Source: a candidate division LCP-89 bacterium (GTDB taxonomy: Bacteria; Electryoneota; B3-LCP). Taken from it: DNA of 64,000 nt. Positions 46,126 to 55,780 of this stretch are shown here, piece by piece (within the stretch, counting starts at the first letter, position 1; each line of letters begins with the position of its first letter). The notes beneath the pieces were generated by a model that was not told where the DNA came from, did no database searches, and was given only the letters and a program-made list of their open reading frames with translations. The position numbers and the translations under genes were made by a program. The DNA lies in the NCBI GenBank assembly GCA_025774555.1, contig JALGVT010000009.1:28732-92731 (forward strand). Direction: 5' to 3'.

Positions 46126-47898
46126 TCAGCAGCAGTTTCTGTACTGAGTGATGATCTCCAGCCTGACCTTTTTGCCAGAAACGTTATAAACTGCCAGAGA
46201 GACATGAACGTTTGCAGGCAAGTCGTATGTGATGTTCGTGACTGGATTAAACGGATTGGGGTAATTTCTGTAGAGTCTGAAATTTAATACAGATGGATTA
46301 TGCGGCTTATCCCAGACTCCTGCCGATATTTGCTCCCAATCTTTTAACGCCCGTGATCCATAAGAAGACACAACAATGCTTTTTTTGCCATCTTGATCCG
46401 TATCGCAAATGTATGGATTACGATAAGCACAGCAATCATCTACTGTACTCTGCCAAAGATTCTCATAGCTGCTGCCTGTAAATGACCAGAGGAGCAGCAT
46501 CGACGCCTGCGGGTAAATTGGAATAATATGAATACTGCTAATTGATGGGATGTAATCGACTATACCAAAACAACTTTCATTTGGACCATTCGGCGAGCTG
46601 GTTGTGTCCAAATAAGAAACATATCCGACTTCGAAATCCATACCCTCCCATACGAAAGTAGAACCGCCGTTGGGAAACAATCCCCCTGAGAATAGTTCGT
46701 TCTCCCCGTCACCATCAAGATCTTCAATGATTGGGGTTACACAGGAGAGGGGAATACCTGTCTGAAGCCAGTTTTCGCTAAAATTGTCAGGAACGGTGAC
46801 ATCATATCGATAATACAGAATATCTAATGGTTCGTAGCTGGTAACATAGCCTGCATATCCTGGGACCATGTCCGTTGCACCGTCATTATCGAAATCACCT
46901 AATGCCAAATTACATGGTGACCAATTGTTCGAAAAATTTGTGATTTCGTAGAAATAGAAAGAGCTGTCATAACTTATCACCTTAAACCAGAACTCCTTAA
47001 TGATATAAGCTGTCGGCGGGGTTGATCCCGGGCAAATAACGGCTACCTCAGGGATTCCGTTGTTATTGACATCTGTGATTTTCGCATCCTCGACCGCTTT
47101 GGGAATATCATAATTTGAATCCCATATCGTGTATACACCCGGTGATTCAAATTCCCAGATATAGAGCTTATTATACGTATAGATCAGCTCATTCTTGCCA
47201 TTCTGATCCAGGTCTGTAATCAATAAGTACGAAAGCCCAGGCGTATACCCAAGATTATTGTCAAAGGGCTCCTCCATAAATAGTTCGTACTCATCATCAC
47301 CCGCACATTTGTAGATAAGTATCCAGGCAGTGTCAGCGTACTGGCTCTCTTTCCACCAGGTTACTAGTTCAGTTATTCCGTCGTTATCTAAATCACCCAC
47401 AGTACAGCGATTCATCCCATAGGGACGGGGTTCGCTTTCCCATACAATCTCAAAATCTGCTTCACTGACGATGCGGGGGATTTCAGGTTTTACCGGAGCA
47501 CCGGGCGTGCCGTTCAAATCCAGAACACCGCGGCTATGGCAGAAGGTTTTCTCAGATTTATCCTCAAAGGTAACGACTAAATTATCAATGCCATCCCAGA
47601 TGTTGTCATCAAAAGTGAGAGATTTTATCGGCTGTGTGAAGATTCGGGACTGTTGCGGCTCAAGTGTGTAACCCTTCCCCATAAAGAGGAAAATCTCCAG
47701 CTTATTGCCGCTAAAGCGGGCAATGTCGGGGTAGCAGTCGCTGTTGTAGTTGCCAACCTGGATATTGGGTGGAGTGTTGCAGTAATCGACTCTCCCGTGT
47801 TCCATCAGGGACAAGCCGAAGTCAAGAGGTGAGAGGTAGGTTTGGGCGTGGGCAAAGGAGCAGAATGCAAGAATAAGCAATAAATATCGGTAATTCAT
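46126..47898 (-). CDS. FG-GAP/VCBS-like secreted protein with a frameshifted sorting domain
   Basis: 590 residues from ATG 47898, which has AAGGA 7 bases upstream; the open frame extends 18 codons further but without a site. Signal peptide MNYRYLLLILAFCSFAHA-Q. The body is a paralogue of 41691-43523 with DLDNDGITELVT, DLDQNGKNELIY, DVNNNGIPEVAV and DFDNDGATDMVP repeats. The end starts as a T9SS domain (YRNYPNPFNPVTNITYDLP ... YNVSGKK), then reads into the wrong frame (VRLEIITQYRNCC). Compared with the gene at 39857, 31 bases are replaced by 6, a net 25-base loss, so the protein lacks a working sorting signal. It is a hybrid: front like the 41691 gene, tail and terminator like the 39857 gene. 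Confidence 0.7.
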   Translation of the reverse strand: MNYRYLLLILAFCSFAHAQTYLSPLDFGLSLMEHGRVDYCNTPPNIQVGNYNSDCYPDIARFSGNKLEIFLFMGKGYTLEPQQSRIFTQPIKSLTFDDNIWDGIDNLVVTFEDKSEKTFCHSRGVLDLNGTPGAPVKPEIPRIVSEADFEIVWESEPRPYGMNRCTVGDLDNDGITELVTWWKESQYADTAWILIYKCAGDDEYELFMEEPFDNNLGYTPGLSYLLITDLDQNGKNELIYTYNKLYIWEFESPGVYTIWDSNYDIPKAVEDAKITDVNNNGIPEVAVICPGSTPPTAYIIKEFWFKVISYDSSFYFYEITNFSNNWSPCNLALGDFDNDGATDMVPGYAGYVTSYEPLDILYYRYDVTVPDNFSENWLQTGIPLSCVTPIIEDLDGDGENELFSGGLFPNGGSTFVWEGMDFEVGYVSYLDTTSSPNGPNESCFGIVDYIPSISSIHIIPIYPQASMLLLWSFTGSSYENLWQSTVDDCCAYRNPYICDTDQDGKKSIVVSSYGSRALKDWEQISAGVWDKPHNPSVLNFRLYRNYPNPFNPVTNITYDLPANVHVSLAVYNVSGKKVRLEIITQYRNCC

Positions 47899-48263
47899 AG
47901 CAGTATCCTTATAAACATATTTCAATTTAATAAACTTCGCTGCTGTTGTCAAGTCTTATTTTTTTTGAAATTACAATGTTGAGTGAAAATGCGAGCCCTA
48001 TAAAAAGGATCGCATAACAACCCAGACCGCCGGGTGGCATGCTTCTGGTCCGTCTCCTGACGGAACGAAGCATGTCTCAAATAGACACGATGTAGGCGCG
48101 CCGCCGTGCGCCCTTTTTTTGCCCCCCTTTTTTTTCAAGGGGGGATTAAGGGGGGATCAGTCTCCGTATTATCAGCCACGGGTGGAAACCCGTGGGAGAC
48201 GACTCCTGCTCACCGCAATCACGGGACCATCATCGGTTTTGAGTTGCAGGCAATACTACCGGA
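47899..48263. repeat. Intergenic repeat cluster with several hairpins
   Basis: No gene is seen. Hairpins: CATGCTTC/GAAGCATG with an inner CCGTC/GACGG (48038-48074); TGTCT/AGACA (48073-48087); a GC-rich stem near 48095-48113 followed by T7; and a perfect CCACGGGT/ACCCGTGG with GGAA loop (48176-48195). AAGGGGGGATTAAGGGGGGAT at 48138-48157 is a tandem-like G-rich motif. The first hairpin resembles one in the repeat at 11882-12037. This is REP-like intergenic material upstream of argF in map order (argF ends at 48264). Confidence 0.55.
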
Positions 48264-49193
48264 TTATCCTGACCACTCCATCAGGCGGGACATGATAGCT
48301 TTCTGGATGTGCAGGCGGTTTTCAGCTTGATCGAATACCGCGGAATGCGGTCCGTCCATCACCTCATTCGTGATCTCTCTGCCCCGTTCGGCGGGCAGGC
48401 AGTGCAGCACGATATGATTGGGATCAGCGTGCTGTAGCAGCTTCTCATTGACCTGGAAAGCGCTGAGCAGTTTGACTCTCTCGGCAGCTTTATCCTTCTG
48501 CCCCATCGAAGCCCAGACGTCGGTATAAACCACCTGCGCACCCTCGACCGCTTCAACCGGATCGTGGACTATTCGGATTCTGGATAGACCCTCTTCCTTC
48601 ACCGTATTGAAGAGATCCATCTTCGGCATGGTCTCTTCGGACGTGCCAATCGTCAGGTCGAGTTTAATGCGGCGCGCTGCCACCATCCAGGAATTGGCTA
48701 AGTTGTTCCCATCACCCAGGTAGGTGACTTTCATCCCCTCTATTTTATCAAATCTTTCCTGAACTGTCAATAGGTCTCCCATTACCTGGCAGGGATGAGT
48801 ATAATCGGTCAAGGCGTTGATGACCGGCACGCTGGCATGTTTCGCCAGTTTTTCCACGTCTGAATGCGAAAATGTACGGATCACAATCATGCCAAGATAG
48901 CGGGAAAGCACTCTGGCGGCATCTTCGATAGATTCACGCTTGCCAAGATCGATCTCGTCCTTGGTGATGTACAATGATTTACCGCCCAATTCATAAATGC
49001 CAGTTTCAAAGCTGATTCTCGTGCGCAAGGATGCTTTGTGAAAGATGCATCCCACGGTCATCCCTTCCAGTTTGCCGTTAGCAGTTCTGAATTGACCAGT
49101 CTGCCGTCTTTTCTTCAATTCAAGTGCGTAACGGATAGTCTGTACAACCTCATCGCCGCTCATATCTGCAATGGTTAAAAAGTCACGTTTCAT
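48264..49193 (-). CDS. argF: Ornithine carbamoyltransferase
   Basis: 309 residues. KASLRTRISFETGIYELGG holds the carbamoyl-phosphate site (SLRTR form), TDYTHPCQVMGDLLTV the HPxQ motif, and HCLPAERGREITNEVMDGPH the ornithine-binding HCLP motif. It makes citrulline from ornithine and carbamoyl phosphate in arginine synthesis. ASLRTR has Ala where many OTCases have Pro (KPSLRTR), a minor change. Stands alone with no other arg gene nearby. Confidence 0.93.
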   Translation of the reverse strand: MKRDFLTIADMSGDEVVQTIRYALELKKRRQTGQFRTANGKLEGMTVGCIFHKASLRTRISFETGIYELGGKSLYITKDEIDLGKRESIEDAARVLSRYLGMIVIRTFSHSDVEKLAKHASVPVINALTDYTHPCQVMGDLLTVQERFDKIEGMKVTYLGDGNNLANSWMVAARRIKLDLTIGTSEETMPKMDLFNTVKEEGLSRIRIVHDPVEAVEGAQVVYTDVWASMGQKDKAAERVKLLSAFQVNEKLLQHADPNHIVLHCLPAERGREITNEVMDGPHSAVFDQAENRLHIQKAIMSRLMEWSG

Positions 49194-49340
49194 TATCTAC
49201 TCCATATCTGTGAATCTATCAATTGATGCGTTTTTTGTATTGTACCGTAAAATCCCCAAGAAAGTAAATCGATAACAGGGCAAAAACAAGCAAAATGTCA
49301 TCTTTTCAGTTTGCAGGGGTATTCTTAAAGTAATTATTTA

Positions 49341-49369
49341 TTGAAAGACGCCTCTGTTTAGCATATTAT
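49341..49369 (+). promoter_or_regulatory. Sigma-70 promoter for the HDOD-GGDEF gene
   Basis: TTGAAA (49341-49346), 17-base spacer, TATTAT (49364-49369). The ATG of the gene follows about 140 bases later. The 120 bases before this promoter, back to argF, show nothing else. Confidence 0.6.
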
Positions 49370-49511
49370 ACAGTTCAGTGCGTCAAACTAAGCTATTTTT
49401 GCTTATCTCATTGCGCTAATTTCATGATAAGCAGAACACAGGACGGCTCTACTATCGAGTGTTATTTTAGTTAACCAATAATTGAACCATACCAACCCGC
49501 AGGATATTAAA

Positions 49512-51134
49512 ATGTCACCTCCGCAGAGCCAGCGTATTCGTGAAATCATTCGTCTCCTGGACCAAGACCGCGAGCTGCCGACGCTTTCGCCGGTAGTGGA
49601 AAAAATCCTGCGATTAATCAGCGATGAAAAGGTTTCCATCAAGGAACTGGCTGAAGTTATTCAGAACGATGTGTCTCTTAGTTTCAAGATTCTTAAGGTA
49701 GTCAACTCGGCTTTTTATGGATTCACGCGCGAGATATCCACCCTTTCACAGGCGATGGTGATACTCGGTCTTTCAGCGGTGAAGAACCTCGCACTGTCAA
49801 TGTCAATACTGGAGCTGTATGTAGATGGAACAGAGGGTGAAAAAGGGGGCGATGATTTCACGGTTTTCTGGGAGCGATCACTTTTCTCAGCGGTAGCGGC
49901 GCGCAGGCTTGCAACTGAAGCCAAGTACAAGGATGGAGAAGAGGCTTTCATGGCGTCGCTTCTACAAGATATTGGAGTGCTTGTCTTTATAAAATACTAT
50001 CCGGAGGAATATGCGGATATTTTAAAAAGCGCCAAGAAAAACGCGGTTGACATTTCAATTCTCGAAGATCAACACTTTGGAATAAATCACGCATTACTGG
50101 GCGAATTCCTCGCCAATAAATGGCAGCTCCCTCGTTCACTGACTCTACCAATATTACGTCACCATGATCCGGAGGGTATTACACAAGGGCAGAATCACGA
50201 AGATGTCGAAGGCGTTGAAAAGCTCACCCATCTCGTGCACCTCTCGTATCTGATTTCCACTATATTTTACGATGAATATCGTCCTGATCGCCTTGCTTTC
50301 TTAGAAAAACAGGCGAAGAAGTACCTTAATATTGATCGAGACGTCATCGATAAACTGCTAATAAATCTGGCTGAAGAGGTCAAAGAAGTTGCCAAATTCT
50401 TCGGTCTTCACCTTGTTGGAACGAAGAATTATTCCGAACTATTGATGGCTGCTAACATTGAATTAGGCAGGATCAATCTTTCTGTCGAGCAGATGAATAC
50501 TGAATTGGTGTCGGCAAAACGCAGGGCAGAAGAGCTTGCGGCGCAATTAGCGGAGGCAAATCGAAAACTGGAAGAGATGGCAAATCTAGACGGTTTAACC
50601 AAGATATTCAACCGTCGTGTTTTCGAGAACCTTATAACCCGTGAATTCTACCGTTCCAACCGCTATGGTCATCCGCTATCCTGTATTATGATAGATCTCG
50701 ATAATTTCAAGAACGTCAATGACAGCCAGGGACACCTTGTCGGTGACCAGGTGCTGCGCGAGGTCGCGTCTATACTCGATAGTAAGCTGCGAAAAAGTGA
50801 TTTTCTCGCCAGGTATGGCGGTGAGGAGTTTGTAGTTATCTCTCCCGAAGCTAACGCAAAAGCTGCCGCCTTTATAGCAGAAAAGCTCAGAAAAGCAATC
50901 GAAGAGCACGTCTTCGACATTGAGGGCAGGGAGATCCGAATCACCATCTCACTGGGCGTTGCCACCTTGACAAATGCTATGGAAATGGAGCATGAGGAGG
51001 AGCTGATTCAACTGGCAGACAGAAACCTCTATTGCGCCAAAAACAGTGGAAGGAATAGAGCCTGGACGGAGTCAGATACTGCAAAACTTGAAAAAAATAA
51101 TCAGCCTCCCGTAGAAGTAAAAGCTACAGTATAA
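49512..51134 (+). CDS. HDOD domain diguanylate cyclase
   Basis: 540 residues from ATG 49512, preceded by AGGA at 7 bases; the open frame begins 10 codons earlier at a TTG. N-terminal HDOD domain (LPTLSPVVEKILRLISDEKV, VSLSFKILKVVNSAFYGFTR, HHDPEGITQGQN), a coiled-coil linker with RRAEELAAQLAEANRKLEEM, then a GGDEF domain with the active-site GGEEF at 436-440 and an RxxD inhibitory site at R427-D430. It should make cyclic di-GMP, subject to product inhibition. HDOD is a non-catalytic relative of HD domains often found in signalling proteins. The target process is unknown. Confidence 0.92.
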   Translation: MSPPQSQRIREIIRLLDQDRELPTLSPVVEKILRLISDEKVSIKELAEVIQNDVSLSFKILKVVNSAFYGFTREISTLSQAMVILGLSAVKNLALSMSILELYVDGTEGEKGGDDFTVFWERSLFSAVAARRLATEAKYKDGEEAFMASLLQDIGVLVFIKYYPEEYADILKSAKKNAVDISILEDQHFGINHALLGEFLANKWQLPRSLTLPILRHHDPEGITQGQNHEDVEGVEKLTHLVHLSYLISTIFYDEYRPDRLAFLEKQAKKYLNIDRDVIDKLLINLAEEVKEVAKFFGLHLVGTKNYSELLMAANIELGRINLSVEQMNTELVSAKRRAEELAAQLAEANRKLEEMANLDGLTKIFNRRVFENLITREFYRSNRYGHPLSCIMIDLDNFKNVNDSQGHLVGDQVLREVASILDSKLRKSDFLARYGGEEFVVISPEANAKAAAFIAEKLRKAIEEHVFDIEGREIRITISLGVATLTNAMEMEHEEELIQLADRNLYCAKNSGRNRAWTESDTAKLEKNNQPPVEVKATV

Positions 51135-51281
51135 ATATTTTCCCCACTCAATACCTCGGTTAGTCAACCATTTGGTTATCTTCCAGAAATATGCAAGACT
51201 TTGGCGTCGGATTCCTCCGAAAAAGTCACTTCGTGGGGGGAATCCGGGTGTTATCTATTTTAAGTCTAAGTCTATTTGCGC

Positions 51282-51310
51282 TTGCTATTATCGATTTGTT
51301 GTATTATATT
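51282..51310 (+). promoter_or_regulatory. Sigma-70 promoter for the T9SS gene at 51349
   Basis: TTGCTA (51282-51287), 17-base spacer, TATATT (51305-51310), 38 bases before the ATG. Upstream, between 51135 and 51281, is only an inverted GGATTCC/GGAATCC pair (about 51210-51246) which may form a hairpin. Confidence 0.55.
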
Positions 51311-51348
51311 AGCAGACATCTTGTGTCGATATTTCTGGCGGAGTTCAT

Positions 51349-53421
51349 ATGAAACGTCTAATCCAGGTATTAGCGCTAATTACGCTATTCTACCTCAGCG
51401 CATCGGCAGACAGCGGCGGACCGGACGAATTTGGTTATTCCTGGATCGATTCCAACGAACCGGGCGGACCGGTATTTGAATGGATCGACGTCTCTTCGAC
51501 CGGACAGATTATCACCGGTCTCGATGATGACGTCTGCGTGGGACCATTTTCCATCGGTTTCCCTTTTCAGTTCTACTGGTATAACGTCAACACCTTCTAC
51601 ATCGGATCAAACGGGTATATCATATTCGGTGATCCAGCAAATCTGTCTCAACCCTTCCCTGAATCTATTCCCCTGACAGAACCTCCAAATGATTTCATCG
51701 GCGCCTACATTGCCGACTGGATACCCGGACAACCCGGCGGCGAAGACAGCGCCTATTACTGGACAAATGGAATCGATAGCTGCGTGGTGTCATTCATCAA
51801 TTATCCCGCCTATCTGACCGGTGGTTCGCACAGTTTCCAGATCATTCTCTGCGGCGCAGACAGCACAATACTCTGCCAATACGGGGAACAACAGGGGCTG
51901 GTGCTGAACAATGATCTGTTGATCGGCATAGAGAGCCAGACCGGGCATATCGGTCTCGAACATTCCCACGACCAGTATATCGCCTTCGATAATTCCGCAA
52001 TACAATTCTTATATCCTGATAACGTAACTTACGAAGTTCGTGATCTGGCAGCTTATCGTGTAGTAAATAATAACTCAGGCGGGTTTTTTATTCTTAATGA
52101 CGGATATTTTCATCCCAATGGCATCATCAAGAACGTCGGAATTCAGACGGAATACGGCTATGGCGTTTCTTTCGATATCATCAGGGAAACCGGTGAGACG
52201 GTCTATAGTCAAAGTATAACCCCATTCCCTGCAATAAATCCGTGGGAAGAATATGAGAATTATTTCCTGCCCATGTGGATACCGACTGAAACGGGGCAAT
52301 ATATAGTTTCTCTCCGAGTATCCCTGACAGAAGACGTCAACGCCCATAACGACACAATCCGTGCCGAGTGTCGTGTTTTAGAATTGCCGGGCGTTATGAA
52401 ATATGACGACGACAGCGCGGAGCTTGCCTGGAAATGGGAGGGTGGCAGTGGAGGGTTAGCACAGCGCTTTATCCCGCCGTTGTACGATATAAGGCTAGAT
52501 ACTGCTTTCTGCTATATTGCTGAGAATGGAGGGACGTCTCCCTTTACTATACAGATATTGGATGACAGTGGAGAAGAAGGCGCACCGGGCGTCACTCTCT
52601 TTTCTGATGACATTGCCGCGCCTAATGCAGGGTGGTACAGCTTGAATGTAGAAGCCGAGAATATCATCATCGAGGAGGGCGCGTTCTACGTTGCCTGGCA
52701 GATGATTGATGATGGAACGCCGGGTCTGGGCATCGACCAATCCGTCGGGCAGATAGGATCTCGGCAAGCGTGGGAATACACGGGTTTATGGACGCCTTTC
52801 AGGCAGTCTGAAACGTCCGACCCGATGATTCGGTGCGCTGTTTCTGCCATCGAACCTTCCAATCAACCGCCTATGATCGTCGATTACAGTCCCGCCTATC
52901 TTGACACGATAGTCGGTGAAGCAGGAGATTACCTGCTCTGGGCTCACGCTTTTGATCCTGATGACGATCCTTTGAGTTGGGAGTGGCGGTTTGAAGGTTC
53001 GGTTATCAGCAGTGATTCATTCGCTGTCATTCCAATCTATTCCAACGGAGAATATATCGTTCACGCCGCTGTTTCTGATGCGGAGTTCTCCGACAGCCTC
53101 TCCTGGAATATAAATGCCTCATTGCCGGGTGTGGAAGACCATGGGAACCAATTACCGCTTTCCTATACTCTCCATCCTGTTCATCCAAATCCATTTAATC
53201 CGCAAACGGAGATCAACTTCGAATTATCGCAGAGTTCAAAGGTAACGCTCGCTGTCTATGATCTATCTGGACGGGAAGTTATAACCCTGCTTGATACGCG
53301 GCTGGGACGCGGCTGCCACAGGGCTGTATTTGGCGCACATAATTTAGCTTCGGGCATCTATTTAATCAGTCTTGAAGCCGGTTCGTTCAGCGCGATTCAG
53401 AAAGCGGTGCTGTTGAAGTAA
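51349..53421 (+). CDS. T9SS-exported beta-sandwich surface protein
   Basis: 690 residues. Signal peptide MKRLIQVLALITLFYLSASA, cleavage near DSGG. The N-terminal domain (GYSWIDSNEPGGPVFEWIDV ... FPFQFYWYNVNTFYIGSNGY ... PPNDFIGAYIADW) looks like a Nidogen/choice-of-anchor beta fold. Later: a carbohydrate-binding-like beta segment with YDDDSAELAWKWEGGSG, a cadherin/PKD-like domain with AFDPDDDPLSWEWRFEGS, and a complete sorting domain (HPNPFNPQTEINFELSQSSK ... LASGIYLISLEAGSF ... KAVLLK). No catalytic motif is recognised. Exported across the outer membrane by T9SS; adhesive or structural function is inferred. Confidence 0.8.
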   Translation: MKRLIQVLALITLFYLSASADSGGPDEFGYSWIDSNEPGGPVFEWIDVSSTGQIITGLDDDVCVGPFSIGFPFQFYWYNVNTFYIGSNGYIIFGDPANLSQPFPESIPLTEPPNDFIGAYIADWIPGQPGGEDSAYYWTNGIDSCVVSFINYPAYLTGGSHSFQIILCGADSTILCQYGEQQGLVLNNDLLIGIESQTGHIGLEHSHDQYIAFDNSAIQFLYPDNVTYEVRDLAAYRVVNNNSGGFFILNDGYFHPNGIIKNVGIQTEYGYGVSFDIIRETGETVYSQSITPFPAINPWEEYENYFLPMWIPTETGQYIVSLRVSLTEDVNAHNDTIRAECRVLELPGVMKYDDDSAELAWKWEGGSGGLAQRFIPPLYDIRLDTAFCYIAENGGTSPFTIQILDDSGEEGAPGVTLFSDDIAAPNAGWYSLNVEAENIIIEEGAFYVAWQMIDDGTPGLGIDQSVGQIGSRQAWEYTGLWTPFRQSETSDPMIRCAVSAIEPSNQPPMIVDYSPAYLDTIVGEAGDYLLWAHAFDPDDDPLSWEWRFEGSVISSDSFAVIPIYSNGEYIVHAAVSDAEFSDSLSWNINASLPGVEDHGNQLPLSYTLHPVHPNPFNPQTEINFELSQSSKVTLAVYDLSGREVITLLDTRLGRGCHRAVFGAHNLASGIYLISLEAGSFSAIQKAVLLK

Positions 53422-53514
53422 AATATGCTGAGTTTTAAAATCAGGGCATAGATTAATCAATTTTTCGCTTGAATTGTACAAAAGGAATTATAATTTATAA
53501 GGAAGGCGCTTTTG

Positions 53515-54945
53515 ATGAATGAAATAATTTCAGATAGCCACAGGCGTTTGATTGTGGTTTCCAATCGAGCACCTTATTCTTTCAGGAAAAATGGAATAAA
53601 AATTAAACCGATAAAAACCATAGGAGGACTCGTTTCTGCCCTTGAACCAGCAATCATGAATCACAAGGGCGCCTGGGTTGCTTGGGATGCATCCAGCAAG
53701 TCACAGAAGTCTGGAAGTGTTTTTAGTCTTCCCCCGGGCGATCCTCATTATAAATTCTATCCTGTCCCGCTCTCACATAGCGAAATATCTGGTTTTTACT
53801 ACGGCTTTTCCAACAGTGTGCTTTGGCCTCTAATGCACTACTTTACGGATAATCTTGACATTCAGATCGCTGAAAGAAGGGCATATTCCCGGGTAAACAA
53901 TCGCTACGCCGATATCGTTATGAAGATAGCAAATCCGGACGATTTTATCTGGATCCAGGATTATCAATTAGGATTAATGCCGGGAATAATTCGTCATCAG
54001 TTACCGAAATCGAGAATCGGCTCTTTCTGGCATATTCCGTTTCCAAATGTTGATGTGTTCAATATTCTACCCGGCGCGAAAGGCTTTCTCGAAGCGATGC
54101 TTGGCGCTGATAGAATCGGGTTTCACATACCTGGTTATGTTAATAATTTTCTCGAGTCGGTGCATGAACTCACCAAACATGAAGTCGATTTTGATACGGG
54201 AGTGGTGCGTTTAAAAGATCGTACTGTTCAGGTAGGGGCATGGCCGGTATCTGTTGATTTCAGGTCAATTGAAAATGAAGCAGCCAGGGCAATTAAAAGT
54301 GGAAGAACGCAGACTATCAGAAAAAAGATGTCAGCGGATAAGCTGATTATTAGTATAGACAGATTGGATTATACCAAGGGAATACCTGAAAGATTATACG
54401 CCATAGACCGGTTTTTTCTTAAACGTCCCGGTTTCCGTGGCAAAGTTAGTTTTTTAATCGTCACTGCGCCGAGCCGAAGTCATGTCGGTTCATACATTGA
54501 CTTAAAGAAACGCATTGATGGTATCGTCGGTGAAATTAACGGGAAATACTCACAGTTGGGATGGACACCGATCCATTACTTCTATAAAGGATTAAGTTTT
54601 AAGGATGTGCTGAATCTCTATCTTGCTTCCGACATAGCGCTGATTACACCGCTGATTGACGGTATGAACCTTGTAGCTAAAGAATATGTGGCAGCACAGA
54701 TTGATAACACCGGTATCCTGATTCTATCGGAGAGGACAGGAGCGGCAAAGGAACTTAAGGAAGCCATCCAGGTTAATCCCTACGACGTAGAAAATGTCGT
54801 CGATGCCATCACAGAGTCACTGCGCATGTCAAAGCGCGAGGAGCGAAAACGCATGACCGCTTTAAGGAATAGAGTCAAGGCGTGGGATATACACCGCTGG
54901 AGTTCGGCTTTTCTCTCAGGTCAAGAAGCAACATTTGATACCTAA
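53515..54945 (+). CDS. otsA: Trehalose-6-phosphate synthase (GT20)
   Basis: 476 residues from ATG 53515 (GGAAGG 8 bases upstream; TTG one codon earlier is less likely). LIVVSNRAPYSFRKNGIKIK, the GGLVSALEPAI loop (glucose-6-phosphate/nucleotide site), IGSFWHIPFPNVDVFNILPG, IDRLDYTKGIPERL and ITPLIDGMNLVAKEYVA are the GT20 signature. It joins UDP- or ADP-glucose to glucose-6-phosphate. The adjoining phosphatase gene makes trehalose the most likely product; glucosylglycerol-phosphate synthases are close relatives and cannot be fully excluded. First gene of the trehalose operon. Confidence 0.9.
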   Translation: MNEIISDSHRRLIVVSNRAPYSFRKNGIKIKPIKTIGGLVSALEPAIMNHKGAWVAWDASSKSQKSGSVFSLPPGDPHYKFYPVPLSHSEISGFYYGFSNSVLWPLMHYFTDNLDIQIAERRAYSRVNNRYADIVMKIANPDDFIWIQDYQLGLMPGIIRHQLPKSRIGSFWHIPFPNVDVFNILPGAKGFLEAMLGADRIGFHIPGYVNNFLESVHELTKHEVDFDTGVVRLKDRTVQVGAWPVSVDFRSIENEAARAIKSGRTQTIRKKMSADKLIISIDRLDYTKGIPERLYAIDRFFLKRPGFRGKVSFLIVTAPSRSHVGSYIDLKKRIDGIVGEINGKYSQLGWTPIHYFYKGLSFKDVLNLYLASDIALITPLIDGMNLVAKEYVAAQIDNTGILILSERTGAAKELKEAIQVNPYDVENVVDAITESLRMSKREERKRMTALRNRVKAWDIHRWSSAFLSGQEATFDT

Positions 54946-54947
54946 TC

Positions 54948-55772
54948 ATGCTAAAACTGGAGGAACTGACTTATCTCTGGGATAATTGGGAGGCGATAAA
55001 GAGATATATTGAAAGTGCGAAGTGTTGTTTTCTCGCATTCGATTTTGACGGCACACTGGCGCCTATTGTAAATGATCCAGCGAAAGCTTCTATGACTGAG
55101 TGTATCAGGGACTGTTTCTTGCGTTTGCAAGAGGTCAATTGTGTTTCTGTGGCGATTTTATCAGGACGATCTCTTGATGATCTTCAGGATAGAATTCAGG
55201 TGCCGGGTATTGCGCTCGCTGGTGATCATGGATTAAAAGTACAACTGCCAGATGGCAGCAAACACTACCTGGCTGAAAAACCTTCGCGGAACATTTTTCG
55301 ATCTCTTATTGCGGAAGTTGATGAAGCTGTGGATCACATTCCCAATATTCAGATCGAATTGAAGGAATTTTCTCTCACGATCCACTTCAGGGGAGCCAGT
55401 GAAAAGAGAGGCGCTGAATTGGAAGATATCCTCGGCAGAATCGTTGAAAGCACTCCTTACAGGTTGCAACCAGGTCGGATGTGCTGGGAGATCAATCCTG
55501 ATGTCGACTGTGACAAAGGGAAAGCATTCGATTGGATCAAAGAGCGTTTAACAGGCAATAAATCAAATCTATTTCAGCTTTACATCGGGGATGATCGCAC
55601 AGACGAAGACGTTTTTCGTATTATGCCTGATAGTGGGATTTCAGTCCTTGTTGTTTCCGCAGAAATAAAGTCCCGAACGCACGCTGAATATCGCTTAAAT
55701 TCACAACAGGATACAGTAGAGTTTATTGAGAAACTAACAGCTTATTTATCAGGTCAAACAGGGATATCATAA
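54948..55772 (+). CDS. otsB: Trehalose-6-phosphate phosphatase
   Basis: 274 residues of the HAD superfamily. FDFDGTLAPI gives nucleophile D32 and D34; AILSGRSLDDL, LAGDHGLKVQLPDG and GDDRTDEDVFR are typical motifs III-IV of OtsB. It removes the phosphate from trehalose-6-phosphate. It starts 2 bases after otsA and ends 8 bases before the DUF5752 gene, in one operon. Confidence 0.93.
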   Translation: MLKLEELTYLWDNWEAIKRYIESAKCCFLAFDFDGTLAPIVNDPAKASMTECIRDCFLRLQEVNCVSVAILSGRSLDDLQDRIQVPGIALAGDHGLKVQLPDGSKHYLAEKPSRNIFRSLIAEVDEAVDHIPNIQIELKEFSLTIHFRGASEKRGAELEDILGRIVESTPYRLQPGRMCWEINPDVDCDKGKAFDWIKERLTGNKSNLFQLYIGDDRTDEDVFRIMPDSGISVLVVSAEIKSRTHAEYRLNSQQDTVEFIEKLTAYLSGQTGIS

Positions 55773-55780
55773 GGGATATC

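Noticed and set aside
51205..51250. Riboswitch upstream of the 51349 gene
   Set aside because: There is an inverted GGATTCC/GGAATCC pair, but it lies upstream of the predicted promoter and matches no riboswitch class that I recognise.
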